Assembly (NCBI GenBank): GCA_031270205.1 | Contig: JAISYA010000156.1 | Coordinates: forward strand, 1 to 13,776 | Length of the DNA stretch: 13,776 nt | Direction: 5' to 3' | Source: Treponema sp. | GTDB taxonomy: Bacteria > Spirochaetota > Spirochaetia > Treponematales > Breznakiellaceae | Shown here: positions 5,915 to 12,476 of the stretch, piece by piece | Numbering within the stretch: position 1 is the stretch's first letter | How the letters are laid out: the number at the start of each line of letters is the position of its first letter | The notes under the pieces: generated by a model | What the model was told of the DNA's origin: nothing | Seen by the model: only the letters and a program-made list of their open reading frames with translations | Database searches by the model: none | Translations under genes and position numbers: made by a program

Positions 5915-6973
5915 ATGAAAAAGATGACGGGAGCGGCTTTGGCGCTGCTCGTACTCTGTTCGACCTTTGCGTTTGCCGGAGGCCAGAAGCAGTCGGGGGC
6001 GCTGAGAATCGCCATGATGCCCAAATTCAAGGGCGAAAACTACTTTGACGCCGTTAAAATCGGCGCCGAAGAAGCGGCAAAAGAGCTGGGTGTTGAACTG
6101 CTCTATGACGGCCCGCCCCAGGATCAGGCCACCAACCAGCGGCAGGTGGACATCCTTGAAGGCTGGATTGCCCAACAGGTAGGGGTTATCATTGTATCGC
6201 CCAACGATCCTACCGCTATTGCTCCGACGCTGAAAAAAGCCCAGAGCAGGGGAATTAAAGTGCTTACCTTTGACGCGGACGCCCAGGCGGACGCCAGGGA
6301 CCTGTTTGTAAATCAGGTCGTATCCGCCGGCGTCGCGCAGGGCCTTATAAAAGGCGCCGCCGACAACCTGAAAGCCAAAGGCTACGGCCCCGCTGCCCCG
6401 GCCTACATCGCTTTTGTGTCGTCGGCAAAGACCGACGCGAATCAGCAGGAATGGCTTGCCGAGTGCAAGAAACTGCTTGCCTCAAGCGATTACAACTGGA
6501 TGATCCTCAGAAACGAAGACACCGACGTGTACTATCCCGGCCCGGATGAAACCACCACCCAGGCCCAGAGCGGCACCCTGGTCGGCAGAATGGGTCCCGG
6601 CGCGAACCAGATACAGGGCGCTATCGGCCTTACCTCCATGTCCGTTCCCGCCCTTGGCTCACAGTACGAAGCCGCGTCCGCCAAACCGGATCCCAAAAAG
6701 ACCGTCATTGTCGGCCTCGCGACTCCCAACGCCATCAAGGCCTATATCAAGAACCCCAACAATCCGCTGGACGCGGGGATTCTCTGGAACTGCATGGACC
6801 TCGGCTACCTCTCCGTACAGGCCGGCTATCAAATGGCCCAGGGTACCATTACATCAAGCTCGACTTCGATCAACGCGGGCCGCCTTGGCCAGAAAGCCAT
6901 CTCCAGCAAGATGCTGGTTCTTGGCCCCGCCCTGGTCTTCGACTCGAGCAACGTAGACCAGTTTAATTATTAA
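5915..6973 (+). CDS. rhaS: Rhamnose ABC importer periplasmic binding protein
   Basis: A 352-residue exported type I periplasmic binding protein (Peripla_BP_4 family) that captures the sugar and delivers it to the two permeases. Signal peptide: MKKMTGAALALLVLC, then STFAFA with likely cleavage after A21 (AFA before GGQKQ). No lipobox Cys is placed for lipidation. The mature start RIAMMPKFKGENYFDAV, the YDGPPQD segment, VIIVSPNDPTAIAPTLKKA, KVLTFDADAQADARDLFVNQ and the second-domain QSGTLVGRM region match RhaS/LsrB-like proteins. ATG 5915 is preferred over a TTG four codons upstream because GGAGGAG (5905-5911) fits it and would otherwise be coding. It is separated from the permease gene by 343 bp of repeats, unlike the tight spacing of the other transporter genes, which suggests separately set expression. 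AI-2 or another pentose/deoxyhexose is the alternative ligand. Confidence 0.9.
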   Translation: MKKMTGAALALLVLCSTFAFAGGQKQSGALRIAMMPKFKGENYFDAVKIGAEEAAKELGVELLYDGPPQDQATNQRQVDILEGWIAQQVGVIIVSPNDPTAIAPTLKKAQSRGIKVLTFDADAQADARDLFVNQVVSAGVAQGLIKGAADNLKAKGYGPAAPAYIAFVSSAKTDANQQEWLAECKKLLASSDYNWMILRNEDTDVYYPGPDETTTQAQSGTLVGRMGPGANQIQGAIGLTSMSVPALGSQYEAASAKPDPKKTVIVGLATPNAIKAYIKNPNNPLDAGILWNCMDLGYLSVQAGYQMAQGTITSSSTSINAGRLGQKAISSKMLVLGPALVFDSSNVDQFNY

Positions 6974-6980
6974 ATCGAAT

Positions 6981-7050
6981 AACCACACACGGACCGGCGG
7001 CTACGCTATCTTTTGTCCGCGCCGTCTGTGTGTGGTTAATTTCTTTTTAG
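6981..7050 (+). terminator. Long imperfect hairpin after the binding-protein gene
   Basis: AACCACACACGGAC (6981-6994) pairs with GTCTGTGTGTGGTT (7024-7037) through 14 positions including one G-U. Inside it GGCG (6996-6999) can pair with CGCC (7020-7023). A T-rich tail, TTAATTTCTTTTTA, follows directly. It looks like a terminator or a 3'-end stabilising structure. The next gene on the same strand starts 18 bp after the tail, so readthrough or attenuation is possible. Confidence 0.6.
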
Positions 7051-7067
7051 GTTAGGAGGATTACGGT

Positions 7068-8153
7068 ATGAATTCGCGGGAAAGAGTTTTTGCGGCTTTC
7101 GGCAAGGGAACGCCTGACCGCGTACCTTTTCAGTTTGATTTGTGCAAAAGCCTGATAGAGTATTTCAGCGGTGTATACGGCATCGAAGCGGATTATACCC
7201 TGTCCTACTATGAAGACCTGAGCTACCGGATTTCCGCCAACGAACTGCGCGTCAAAATGGGAAGCGACTGCGTGGTGGTTGGCGGCGAAGTAGCGCGGGA
7301 CTTTACCCCCCAGGTGATAGGAGGCAGTATCACTACGAATGAATTCGGTATGCACATGATGCCGACAGACCTCTACGTGGAAGTGGTAAAGTGCCCCCTT
7401 GAAAACGCCGAATCAAATGCGGATATCGAAGCCTACCGCTTTCCCGATCCCTATGCGGCCGGACGCATGGAAAAGGCCGTTCGGGACATAGCCCGCTTCG
7501 GGAAAGATTATTTTATCATCGGCGACTGCGAGCTTTCCCTTTTTGAACTTGCCTGGCATTTAACCGGCCTTGAAAAATACATGGTCGATATGGCCGGCGA
7601 AGAGGACTATATCGAAGCCCTGAATGACAAGGTTGAATATTTTACCAGCGGCATTACCGAACAACTGGTAAAGGCGGGAGTTGACGCGATTTGGCTGGGC
7701 GAAGATTTGGGCAGCCAGGTTTCCACGTTGATTTCGCCCGCTATGTGGCGGGAACGTTTCCGTCCCCGGCATGAACGGATTATCAAAAAACTAAAGGCCC
7801 TTAATCCTGACATTATCATCATCATGCACAGCGACGGCGCGGTAGCGCCCCTGTTGGACGATTTTATTGAAATGGGAATACAGGTGTATAACCCGGTGCA
7901 GCCCAACGTCCCCGGTTCCGACCCGAAAGAGCTGGCGGAAAAATACGGCGGCAGGATCTGTTTTTTCGGCGGCCTTGATCAGCAGGCCATGATGCCCCGC
8001 GGCGATCTTTCGGAAATCAAAAAAGACATGCATGAGCGCGCGGCCATACTGGGCAAAAACGGCGGCTACCTTATGGCCCCGGCCCACATCATACAGGCCG
8101 ACGTAAAGCCGGAAACCGTGGAAGGCGTGTTGAGGATAGCCGCCTCGCTGTAA
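7068..8153 (+). CDS. Uroporphyrinogen decarboxylase/MtaA-CmuA family protein
   Basis: A 361-residue cytosolic TIM-barrel protein of the URO-D superfamily. Visible family marks: N-terminal RERVFAAFGKGTPDRVPFQFD (TPDRVP 15-20), the HSDGAVAPLLDDFIEMG segment with H254 and D256, PVQP (276-279), GGLD (301-304) and the C-terminal GGYLMAPAH (332-340). True HemE normally shows a different N-terminal arginine-rich porphyrin-binding motif, and no heme genes are near. This is therefore one of the MtaA/CmuA-like relatives, several of which move methyl groups from corrinoid proteins; for most the substrate is unknown. The start is fixed by AGGAGGA (7054-7060) 7 bp before ATG. It follows the rhamnose cluster on the same strand after a hairpin, so it may be co-expressed and act on a (methylated) sugar-derived compound, but that is speculation. 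No corrinoid protein is visible in the window. Confidence 0.85.
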   Translation: MNSRERVFAAFGKGTPDRVPFQFDLCKSLIEYFSGVYGIEADYTLSYYEDLSYRISANELRVKMGSDCVVVGGEVARDFTPQVIGGSITTNEFGMHMMPTDLYVEVVKCPLENAESNADIEAYRFPDPYAAGRMEKAVRDIARFGKDYFIIGDCELSLFELAWHLTGLEKYMVDMAGEEDYIEALNDKVEYFTSGITEQLVKAGVDAIWLGEDLGSQVSTLISPAMWRERFRPRHERIIKKLKALNPDIIIIMHSDGAVAPLLDDFIEMGIQVYNPVQPNVPGSDPKELAEKYGGRICFFGGLDQQAMMPRGDLSEIKKDMHERAAILGKNGGYLMAPAHIIQADVKPETVEGVLRIAASL

Positions 8154-8183
8154 ACCGGCGGCTTTGGGCTTGCTATCTATCTA

Positions 8184-8996
8184 TCACTCAAAAGAGCCGA
8201 ACGCGGCGCGAAAATTGTGTTCAACGGCGGTTTCCAGTTCCCCGGCAGAGGAGCCGGCGGCCCCGGCATTACGGCGCAGCGCGGCGGCGGCCTGGAGAAC
8301 GCGGGGCAGGTCTTCCCAGGTAGTGCGCCGCTCTCCGCGCAGGGGCTGGTAGGGGGCGTCGGTTTCGGTGAGTATTCTTGAGAGGGGAAAGGCGGCGCAG
8401 CAGCGCATTGTTTCGCGGTGGTTAAGCAGGATCGCCGTGCCAAAGGAAAAGAAGGCGTTCACGTCCCGCCGGAGCAGCGCTTCGCCCTCCCCCGCCGTAC
8501 CCGGCCAGGAATGAAAGATCACCGCTTTGCATTTGGCAAGGGTTCGGGCGCGGGCAAAGACCTTGTGCATGGCCCTGCGCACATGGAGCACCAGGGGGAG
8601 ATTGTAGCGTAACGCCGTTTCCAGATGGGCGGCGAAAAGTTCGTCCTGGACCGCCTCGGTTTCCCGAAAAGCCCCGTTGAAAAGGTCAAAACCGGTTTCG
8701 CCCACCGCGGCAAGCCGCCCCTCGCGGGCGAATCTTTCCAGCAGCGCGAGGCCGTCCCGCGCCCTGCCGTCCGCGCCCCCGGACAGGGAGGCAAGCTGGG
8801 GGTGTACGGCGAAGCAGGGTAACAGAGGCGGCGCGCCTTCAGCCTTCGCTGTGCGGGCAAGTTCCTCGTTATAGGCAAATTCTTCAGCGTCCGTGGCGCT
8901 GGCAGCGCACATAATCCCCAGGCGCCGCCGCGCTTCCTCCGCGCCGTTTATTGACTGCTTGAGATCAAAAGGATGGCAGTGAGCATCCGTAAACAT
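8184..8996 (-). CDS. TatD-family metal-dependent hydrolase (putative DNase)
   Basis: A 270-residue amidohydrolase-fold protein of the TatD family, whose characterised members are metal-dependent DNases or quality-control nucleases. Metal ligands are in order and intact: DAHCH (H6, H8), VGETGFD (E100), LVLHVRRA (H138), IFHSWPG (H162) and TETDAPYQP (D213). The length is typical. ATG 8996 follows GAGGGAAG. The gene lies 9 bp downstream of the CYTH-domain gene and must be co-transcribed with it. It converges with the URO-D-like gene, with only 30 bp between the stop codons and no clear terminator there, apart from a short CTAT tandem (8172-8186). The true substrate is not shown by sequence. Confidence 0.88.
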   Translation of the reverse strand: MFTDAHCHPFDLKQSINGAEEARRRLGIMCAASATDAEEFAYNEELARTAKAEGAPPLLPCFAVHPQLASLSGGADGRARDGLALLERFAREGRLAAVGETGFDLFNGAFRETEAVQDELFAAHLETALRYNLPLVLHVRRAMHKVFARARTLAKCKAVIFHSWPGTAGEGEALLRRDVNAFFSFGTAILLNHRETMRCCAAFPLSRILTETDAPYQPLRGERRTTWEDLPRVLQAAAALRRNAGAAGSSAGELETAVEHNFRAAFGSFE

Positions 8997-9005
8997 ACTT
9001 CCCTC

Positions 9006-9590
9006 TTAAGCCTTCCCATTCTTGAGCATTTCGGTGTAGGGCCGGCTTTCAACCCACTCCGGCGGAATGTCCAAAGTTTCAAGGAGCGATAGAAGCCGCT
9101 TCCGGCTTTCCGCGATGATCCGCTCGTCCTTCTCTTCCGCCAGAATCTCAAGCTCAAGAAACCAGCCCAGATCCTTTACCATGGAAAGTTCCGCCAAAAC
9201 GGGAGGCGTCCCCACGGTCCAGGCCCAGCCCTGTTTTTCCTTCCTGATAAACGGGCGCAGGCCCAGGCGGTTCAGGAGGCCCTCAAAAACATCCCCGCCC
9301 GCCTCGTCAGGCCCGGTCTCCGAAACGGTAAATTCCCGCTCGTCGTTTATTTCAATACCGTCCCGTATCTCCTTTATTTTATACGTCACCAGCGTTTTTT
9401 CCCAAACACGGCCGTCCGCCTCCGTGTCAATTTCCCGCCGCACCCGCACTTCTGATGAAGGGTTCCCCCCGGCGGCCCAATACGTATCGCTTTTTCCATA
9501 GGAACGGCAATAGGTTCCAAGGGAAAACAGCCTCTGTTTTACCGGCGCCGGATCATCCAGCCGGGCTTTTAACTCAATTTCTACCGCCAT
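9006..9590 (-). CDS. CYTH-domain protein (class IV adenylate cyclase/triphosphatase-like)
   Basis: A 194-residue CYTH-fold protein. It begins with the diagnostic ExExK motif as EIELK (residues 4-8) and keeps the alternating charged strands of the tunnel fold: SDTYW (34-38), VRVRRE (48-53), WEKTLVTYK (63-71), LAELS with E134, and LELEI with E146 and E148. Such proteins bind triphosphates with divalent metal. Characterised members are class IV adenylate cyclases (CyaB), thiamine triphosphatases or inorganic triphosphatases, and sequence alone does not separate these. ATG 9590 with GGGAG 7 bp upstream is preferred to an upstream TTG at 9596. It is the first gene of a two-gene unit with the TatD-like hydrolase. 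Confidence 0.85.
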   Translation of the reverse strand: MAVEIELKARLDDPAPVKQRLFSLGTYCRSYGKSDTYWAAGGNPSSEVRVRREIDTEADGRVWEKTLVTYKIKEIRDGIEINDEREFTVSETGPDEAGGDVFEGLLNRLGLRPFIRKEKQGWAWTVGTPPVLAELSMVKDLGWFLELEILAEEKDERIIAESRKRLLSLLETLDIPPEWVESRPYTEMLKNGKA

Positions 9591-9645
9591 CGGCAAACTC
9601 CCTGTTTTTCATTTTCCTTCATTATTTTGTACTATTGCGGCTTTA

Positions 9646-9679
9646 CCAAAACTGAAGTTTTGGGACCGGCTCTATTATA
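9646..9679 (-). promoter_or_regulatory. Promoter -10 and leader hairpin of the CYTH-tatD unit
   Basis: A perfect TATAAT (minus strand, 9679-9674) lies about 85 bp before the CYTH start. The -35 at 17 bp (GTGCAA) is poor, hinting at an activator. The expected leader begins with CCAAAAC-ttca-GTTTTGG (9663-9646), a 7-bp stem with a 4-nt loop. Confidence 0.5.
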
Positions 9680-9760
9680 CCCTTTTTTCTCTCTATTTGC
9701 ACGCTTTTAATGGGTGCGGCTTCTTTTCGGGTGTAATCAGGCGGCCGGGACCGCCGCACA

Positions 9761-9789
9761 TTGAAATAATTAAAAAACCACGGTATATA
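9761..9789 (+). promoter_or_regulatory. Probable promoter of the LysM-sigma factor pair
   Basis: TTGAAA (9761-9766), a 17-bp spacer and TATATA (9784-9789) form a plausible sigma-70 promoter pointing to the gene at 9892, with a leader of roughly 95 nt. It diverges from the CYTH promoter. Confidence 0.45.
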
Positions 9790-9802
9790 TGTAAATGGGA
9801 TG

Positions 9803-9841
9803 ATTTCAAAGCAAATGTTTTTGAAATTAGTTTGAAATTAG
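9803..9841. repeat. Repeated TTTGAAAT motifs in the leader of the LysM gene
   Basis: TTTGAAATTAG occurs twice in direct tandem (9820-9830 and 9831-9841), and the inverse ATTTCAAA lies at 9803-9810. Three copies of one 8-bp core in 36 bp, one inverted, with an 11-bp pitch, suggest a protein-binding cluster just downstream of the predicted promoter. Confidence 0.45.
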
Positions 9842-9891
9842 GCCGGACTTCCGGTTAAGAAGAGGGGCAAAAATGCCGAAAATACAAGAAC

Positions 9892-10794
9892 ATGAACTAT
9901 CCGCGCGGCATTTGCTTATTACTTCTGTTGACGACGATTCTTGCCATTGGGACTTTTCCGGCAAAAATCGCGGCGGAAGATGCGGTTCATGTGGTGGCAA
10001 AGGGAGAAACATTGTACTCCATTTCCCGCCTGTACCGGGTCAGTCCTGACGAGCTTATGCGGTATAACAACATAGCCGATGCCACTAAACTCCAGGCCGG
10101 CCGGCGGCTCCGAATACCTCCTGCGGCGCCGCCGGTCCCGGCGGCGGGAAACGCCACAACAACCGTAACCGGAAACGGAGTGTCAGGAAAGGCCGGGGCG
10201 GGGGAAACCACATCCTCCGTCCAGGCCGCCTACACTGAATACCGGGTCGTGAAAAACGACACCCTTTTCAGCATAGCGCGGAACCACAGCGTTACCGTGC
10301 AGACACTGCGGGATTTTAACAAGTTTTCCGCGAATCATGTTTTGAAAGAAGGGGAGCGGATTAAAATACCGGGAAGCGCGGTCCCGGCCGGCAGCCCTGC
10401 GGCCCCGGCGCGGCAAACCGCCGCAAAGACGGTGGACAGCTCGGTGCGCTGGCCGGTAAATGCGAAGGAAATCGCCTACATGACCGGCAAATTGTACGGC
10501 GTGGTGGTGCGGGGCGAACGCTCCGAATCCGTGCGGAGCCTCACCCAGGGAACGGTAATATCCGCCGGACCCTACCGGGGTTTCGGCAGGGTAGCGATTG
10601 TACAGGTAAGCGGAGGTTATCTGTATGTGTACGGCGGCTGTGAAAGCCTGTCGGTAAAAGAGGGGGACAGGATAGGCCCCGGAACGGAAGTGGGAAGGCT
10701 GGGAATAGACGCGGTTTCAGAAAAACCCCAGCTCTTTTTCATGGTCTACCGGAGCAACACCCCCATTGATCCCGCGAAGGCCCCCAGGGCATAA
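9892..10794 (+). CDS. Exported LysM-LysM-LytM protein, degenerate M23 domain (NlpD-like)
   Basis: A 300-residue cell-envelope protein. Signal peptide: residues 1-28 (MNYPRGICLL..., cleavage near KIAA). Two LysM peptidoglycan-binding repeats follow: VHVVAKGETLYSISRLYRV... to LRIPP (32-77) and YRVVKNDTLFSIARNHSV... to IKIPG (117-161), joined by Ala/Thr/Gly linkers. The C-terminal part (about 184-298) has the fold pattern of M23/LytM: VRWPV, then SVRSLTQGTVISAG, a VQVSGGYLYVYGGCESLSVKEGDRIGPGTEVG segment and a final LFFMVYR strand. The zinc-binding HxxxD and HxH motifs are absent, as in EnvC and NlpD. It probably binds rather than cuts cell wall and may activate an amidase. ATG 9892 has a poor Shine-Dalgarno; AGAGGGG (9861-9867) would suit an out-of-frame ATG at 9873 better. 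It lies 40 bp upstream of a sigma factor gene. Confidence 0.88.
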   Translation: MNYPRGICLLLLLTTILAIGTFPAKIAAEDAVHVVAKGETLYSISRLYRVSPDELMRYNNIADATKLQAGRRLRIPPAAPPVPAAGNATTTVTGNGVSGKAGAGETTSSVQAAYTEYRVVKNDTLFSIARNHSVTVQTLRDFNKFSANHVLKEGERIKIPGSAVPAGSPAAPARQTAAKTVDSSVRWPVNAKEIAYMTGKLYGVVVRGERSESVRSLTQGTVISAGPYRGFGRVAIVQVSGGYLYVYGGCESLSVKEGDRIGPGTEVGRLGIDAVSEKPQLFFMVYRSNTPIDPAKAPRA

Positions 10795-10834
10795 GGGGTT
10801 ATACAGGTAAAAACGAAAAAGTAGAGGTAAAGGT

Positions 10835-11875
10835 ATGACAAAAACAATAGCGCCTTTGGTGAAAACCGGAATGGACCCGGAAAGGGCCAAAAAGCGCCCA
10901 AACGGTTTAACAAAGGTAAAAACCAAAAGCATAAAAACCGCGAAAAAAATCAAAGCCCAGAAAGAATCCGACCCCCTGGCTCTGTATTTCAAACAAATTT
11001 CCAAATTCCCCCTCCTTACCGGGCAGGAAGAACAGATCATCGGTGAAAAAATAGTCGGTCTCAGACTAAAACTACAGGCGCTTGAAGACGCGCCCAAAAA
11101 AGCCGCCTGCAAACGGGAGAAAGCCGCCCTGGAAAGCGCCCTCCTCTATAATAAAAACAAAATGATCAATTCAAACCTGCGCCTGGTAGTATCCATTGCC
11201 AAGAGCTACCAGCACCGCGGTCTTTCCCTGCTGGACCTCATCGACGAAGGCAACATCGGTCTTATCGAGGCCGTCGAGCGCTTTGACTACACCAGGGGCT
11301 GTCGCTTTTCCACCTACGGTACATGGTGGATACGGCAGGCCATTATCAAAAGCATCGCGGACAAGGGGCGCGTCATCCGCATCCCCATCCACATGCTCAA
11401 CACCATAAAAAAATGCTACTTCGTGGCAAAACAGCTTACCCAGGATTGGGGCCGCGAGCCCAGCGACGAAGAGCTTGCCGAATACCTGGGCGTCACGGTA
11501 AACAAGGTCAAAGAAATCGTCAAACTCTCACAGGAAACCGCCAGCCTTGACACCGTCGTGGACAACGGCAACATGACCCGCCTCGCGGACCTCATCAAAG
11601 ACGACAGCATGGCCGAACCATTCGAAATGGCTTTTTCCGTAACCTTGCAGGAAACCATAGCCGACATCCTCTCCCAGCTTCCCGAGCGCGAAATGAAAAT
11701 CATCCAGCTCCGCTACGGCCTTACCGGTGAAGGCCCGCTAACCCTCGAAGAAACCGGAAAACTCCTCGGCATCACCCGCGAGCGCGTCCGCCAGATACAG
11801 GAAAACGCCACTTTCAAACTCCGCAGTCTTAAAGAGATAAATGCGTTGAGGGAAGAAAGCCTCCTGGAAGAGTGA
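10835..11875 (+). CDS. Sigma-70 family RNA polymerase sigma factor (group 1/2, RpoS-like)
   Basis: A 346-residue sigma factor that directs RNA polymerase to promoters. A Lys-rich N-terminus (1-45) replaces region 1.1. Region 1.2 is DPLALYFKQISKFPLLTGQEE (46-66). A short charged spacer (about 75-105) precedes region 2, which has NLRLVVSIAKSYQHRGLSLLDLIDEGN and the -10-recognising YGTWWIRQAI helix (161-170). Region 3 spans about 181-255. Region 4 includes the -35-binding helix-turn-helix LTLEETGKLLGITRERVRQIQENA (302-325). Absence of region 1.1 and the small size point to an alternative, RpoS-like group 2 factor rather than the housekeeping RpoD, but a shortened RpoD is not excluded. The start ATG 10835 follows AGAGGTAAAGG. 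It is likely co-transcribed with the LysM gene, an arrangement resembling nlpD-rpoS. Confidence 0.88.
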   Translation: MTKTIAPLVKTGMDPERAKKRPNGLTKVKTKSIKTAKKIKAQKESDPLALYFKQISKFPLLTGQEEQIIGEKIVGLRLKLQALEDAPKKAACKREKAALESALLYNKNKMINSNLRLVVSIAKSYQHRGLSLLDLIDEGNIGLIEAVERFDYTRGCRFSTYGTWWIRQAIIKSIADKGRVIRIPIHMLNTIKKCYFVAKQLTQDWGREPSDEELAEYLGVTVNKVKEIVKLSQETASLDTVVDNGNMTRLADLIKDDSMAEPFEMAFSVTLQETIADILSQLPEREMKIIQLRYGLTGEGPLTLEETGKLLGITRERVRQIQENATFKLRSLKEINALREESLLEE

Positions 11876-11880
11876 GGAAT

Positions 11881-11898
11881 TAACCGCGGGCCGCGTTA
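11881..11898. terminator. Palindrome between convergent sigma factor and cupin genes
   Basis: TAACCGCGGGCCGCGTTA is a near-palindrome (one bulged C) filling the 20-bp gap and covering the cupin stop codon. It has no T-run. As the only structure between two convergent genes it may act as a bidirectional transcription stop, weakly supported. Confidence 0.3.
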
Positions 11899-12240
11899 TA
11901 CGAAATCTTCACGCATGGGGGTAAAAAAATCGACCAGCACGCCCTTTTCCAGACATACGCAGCCGTGGGTAACTCCGTTCTGTTTGCAGAGGGTGTCCCC
12001 TCCGGTCACTTCTTTGACTTCATCGCCGACAGTAAAGCGAAAACGGCCTTCCGCCACATAGGTTATCTGCGTGTGGGGATGGCTGTGTAAAGCCCCTGTC
12101 GCGCCGGTATCGAATCGGTTTTCCACGCACATCATTTTGTCGCAATAGGCCAGCACCTTGCGTTCCACGCCGGGGGCCGTAACTTCGCCCTCAATATCCC
12201 TGCCGAAAACCCAAACCGCGTCTTTATGATTTTTTGTCAT
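11896..12240 (-). CDS. kdgF: Small cupin, KdgF-like (unsaturated uronate ring opening)
   Basis: A 114-residue single-domain cupin. It has the cluster VERKVLAYCDKMM (25-37), the metal-binding ALHSHPHTQITYV (50-62; H52, H54, Q58 likely ligands), GDEVKEVTGGDTL, the second-motif His H92 in VTHGCVCLEKGVLVD, and the terminal FFTPMREDF (105-113). This combination matches KdgF proteins, which help convert 4,5-unsaturated uronates released from pectin or alginate into the linear 5-keto-4-deoxyuronate. ATG 12240 follows AAGGAT. The upstream neighbour on the same strand is a TRAP transporter, often used for uronates, which fits the assignment. Other small cupins share the fold, so the exact reaction remains an inference from family resemblance and context. 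Confidence 0.75.
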   Translation of the reverse strand: MTKNHKDAVWVFGRDIEGEVTAPGVERKVLAYCDKMMCVENRFDTGATGALHSHPHTQITYVAEGRFRFTVGDEVKEVTGGDTLCKQNGVTHGCVCLEKGVLVDFFTPMREDFV

Positions 12241-12287
12241 ATACTATCCTTACCTGGCGCAAATGTAAGCGCAGACCACATGAATGT

Positions 12288-12402
12288 CCGTCACCCCCGG
12301 CCTCACGCTTGCGTGAGAGTGTCAGAGAGTCGTCTTTTTCGATAGACCCCCGCGCCAAGCGCGAGGGTGACGGAATACCAGCTCCGGCCCGCGCTTTGCG
12401 CG
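12288..12402. repeat. Three imperfect hairpin repeats between TRAP and cupin genes
   Basis: CTCACGC-tt-GCGTGAG (12302-12317), CGCGC-caa-GCGCG (12351-12363) and CGCGC-ttt-GCGCG (12390-12402) are each followed by a similar tail (GAGAGTGTC, AGGGTGAC, AGAGTGTTC). CCGTCACCC (12288-12296) and GGGTGACGG (12365-12373) form a 9-bp inverted repeat around the first two. The 236-bp gap 12241-12476 holds no gene. The pattern fits a dispersed palindromic intergenic repeat. Confidence 0.6.
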
Positions 12403-12410
12403 AGAGTGTT

Positions 12411-12458
12411 CCGAAGGTCTCCCGGTAGAGCTTCGGGTCAAGCCCTCCGATGTACCGG
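12411..12458. terminator. Inverted repeats downstream of the TRAP binding-protein gene
   Basis: CCGGTA (12422-12427) pairs with TACCGG (12453-12458), and the competing pair CCGAAG (12411-12416) with CTTCGG (12431-12436) overlaps it. They lie 19-66 bp past the stop of the binding-protein gene (minus strand). Without a T-run they are more likely mRNA 3' structure or attenuation than a strong terminator. Confidence 0.3.
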
Positions 12459-12476
12459 TGTGATCCGCGGTTCGTC

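Noticed and set aside
5218..6175. Long minus-strand open frames through the 23-bp array, with repeated peptides rich in Asp-Gln and Gly-Pro-Pro
   Set aside because: All three minus frames stay open because the repeat unit lacks stop codons on that strand. The frames run antisense into the permease and binding-protein genes, and no start with a ribosome site is seen.
7068..8153. Annotation as hemE (heme synthesis)
   Set aside because: The N-terminal porphyrin-binding arginine motif of HemE is not seen and no heme genes are nearby; the sequence reads as an MtaA/CmuA-type paralogue.
12234..12428. Small plus-strand open frame with repeated LRESV peptides
   Set aside because: The peptide repeats come from the hairpin DNA repeats. 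There is no ribosome site and it begins inside the cupin start.
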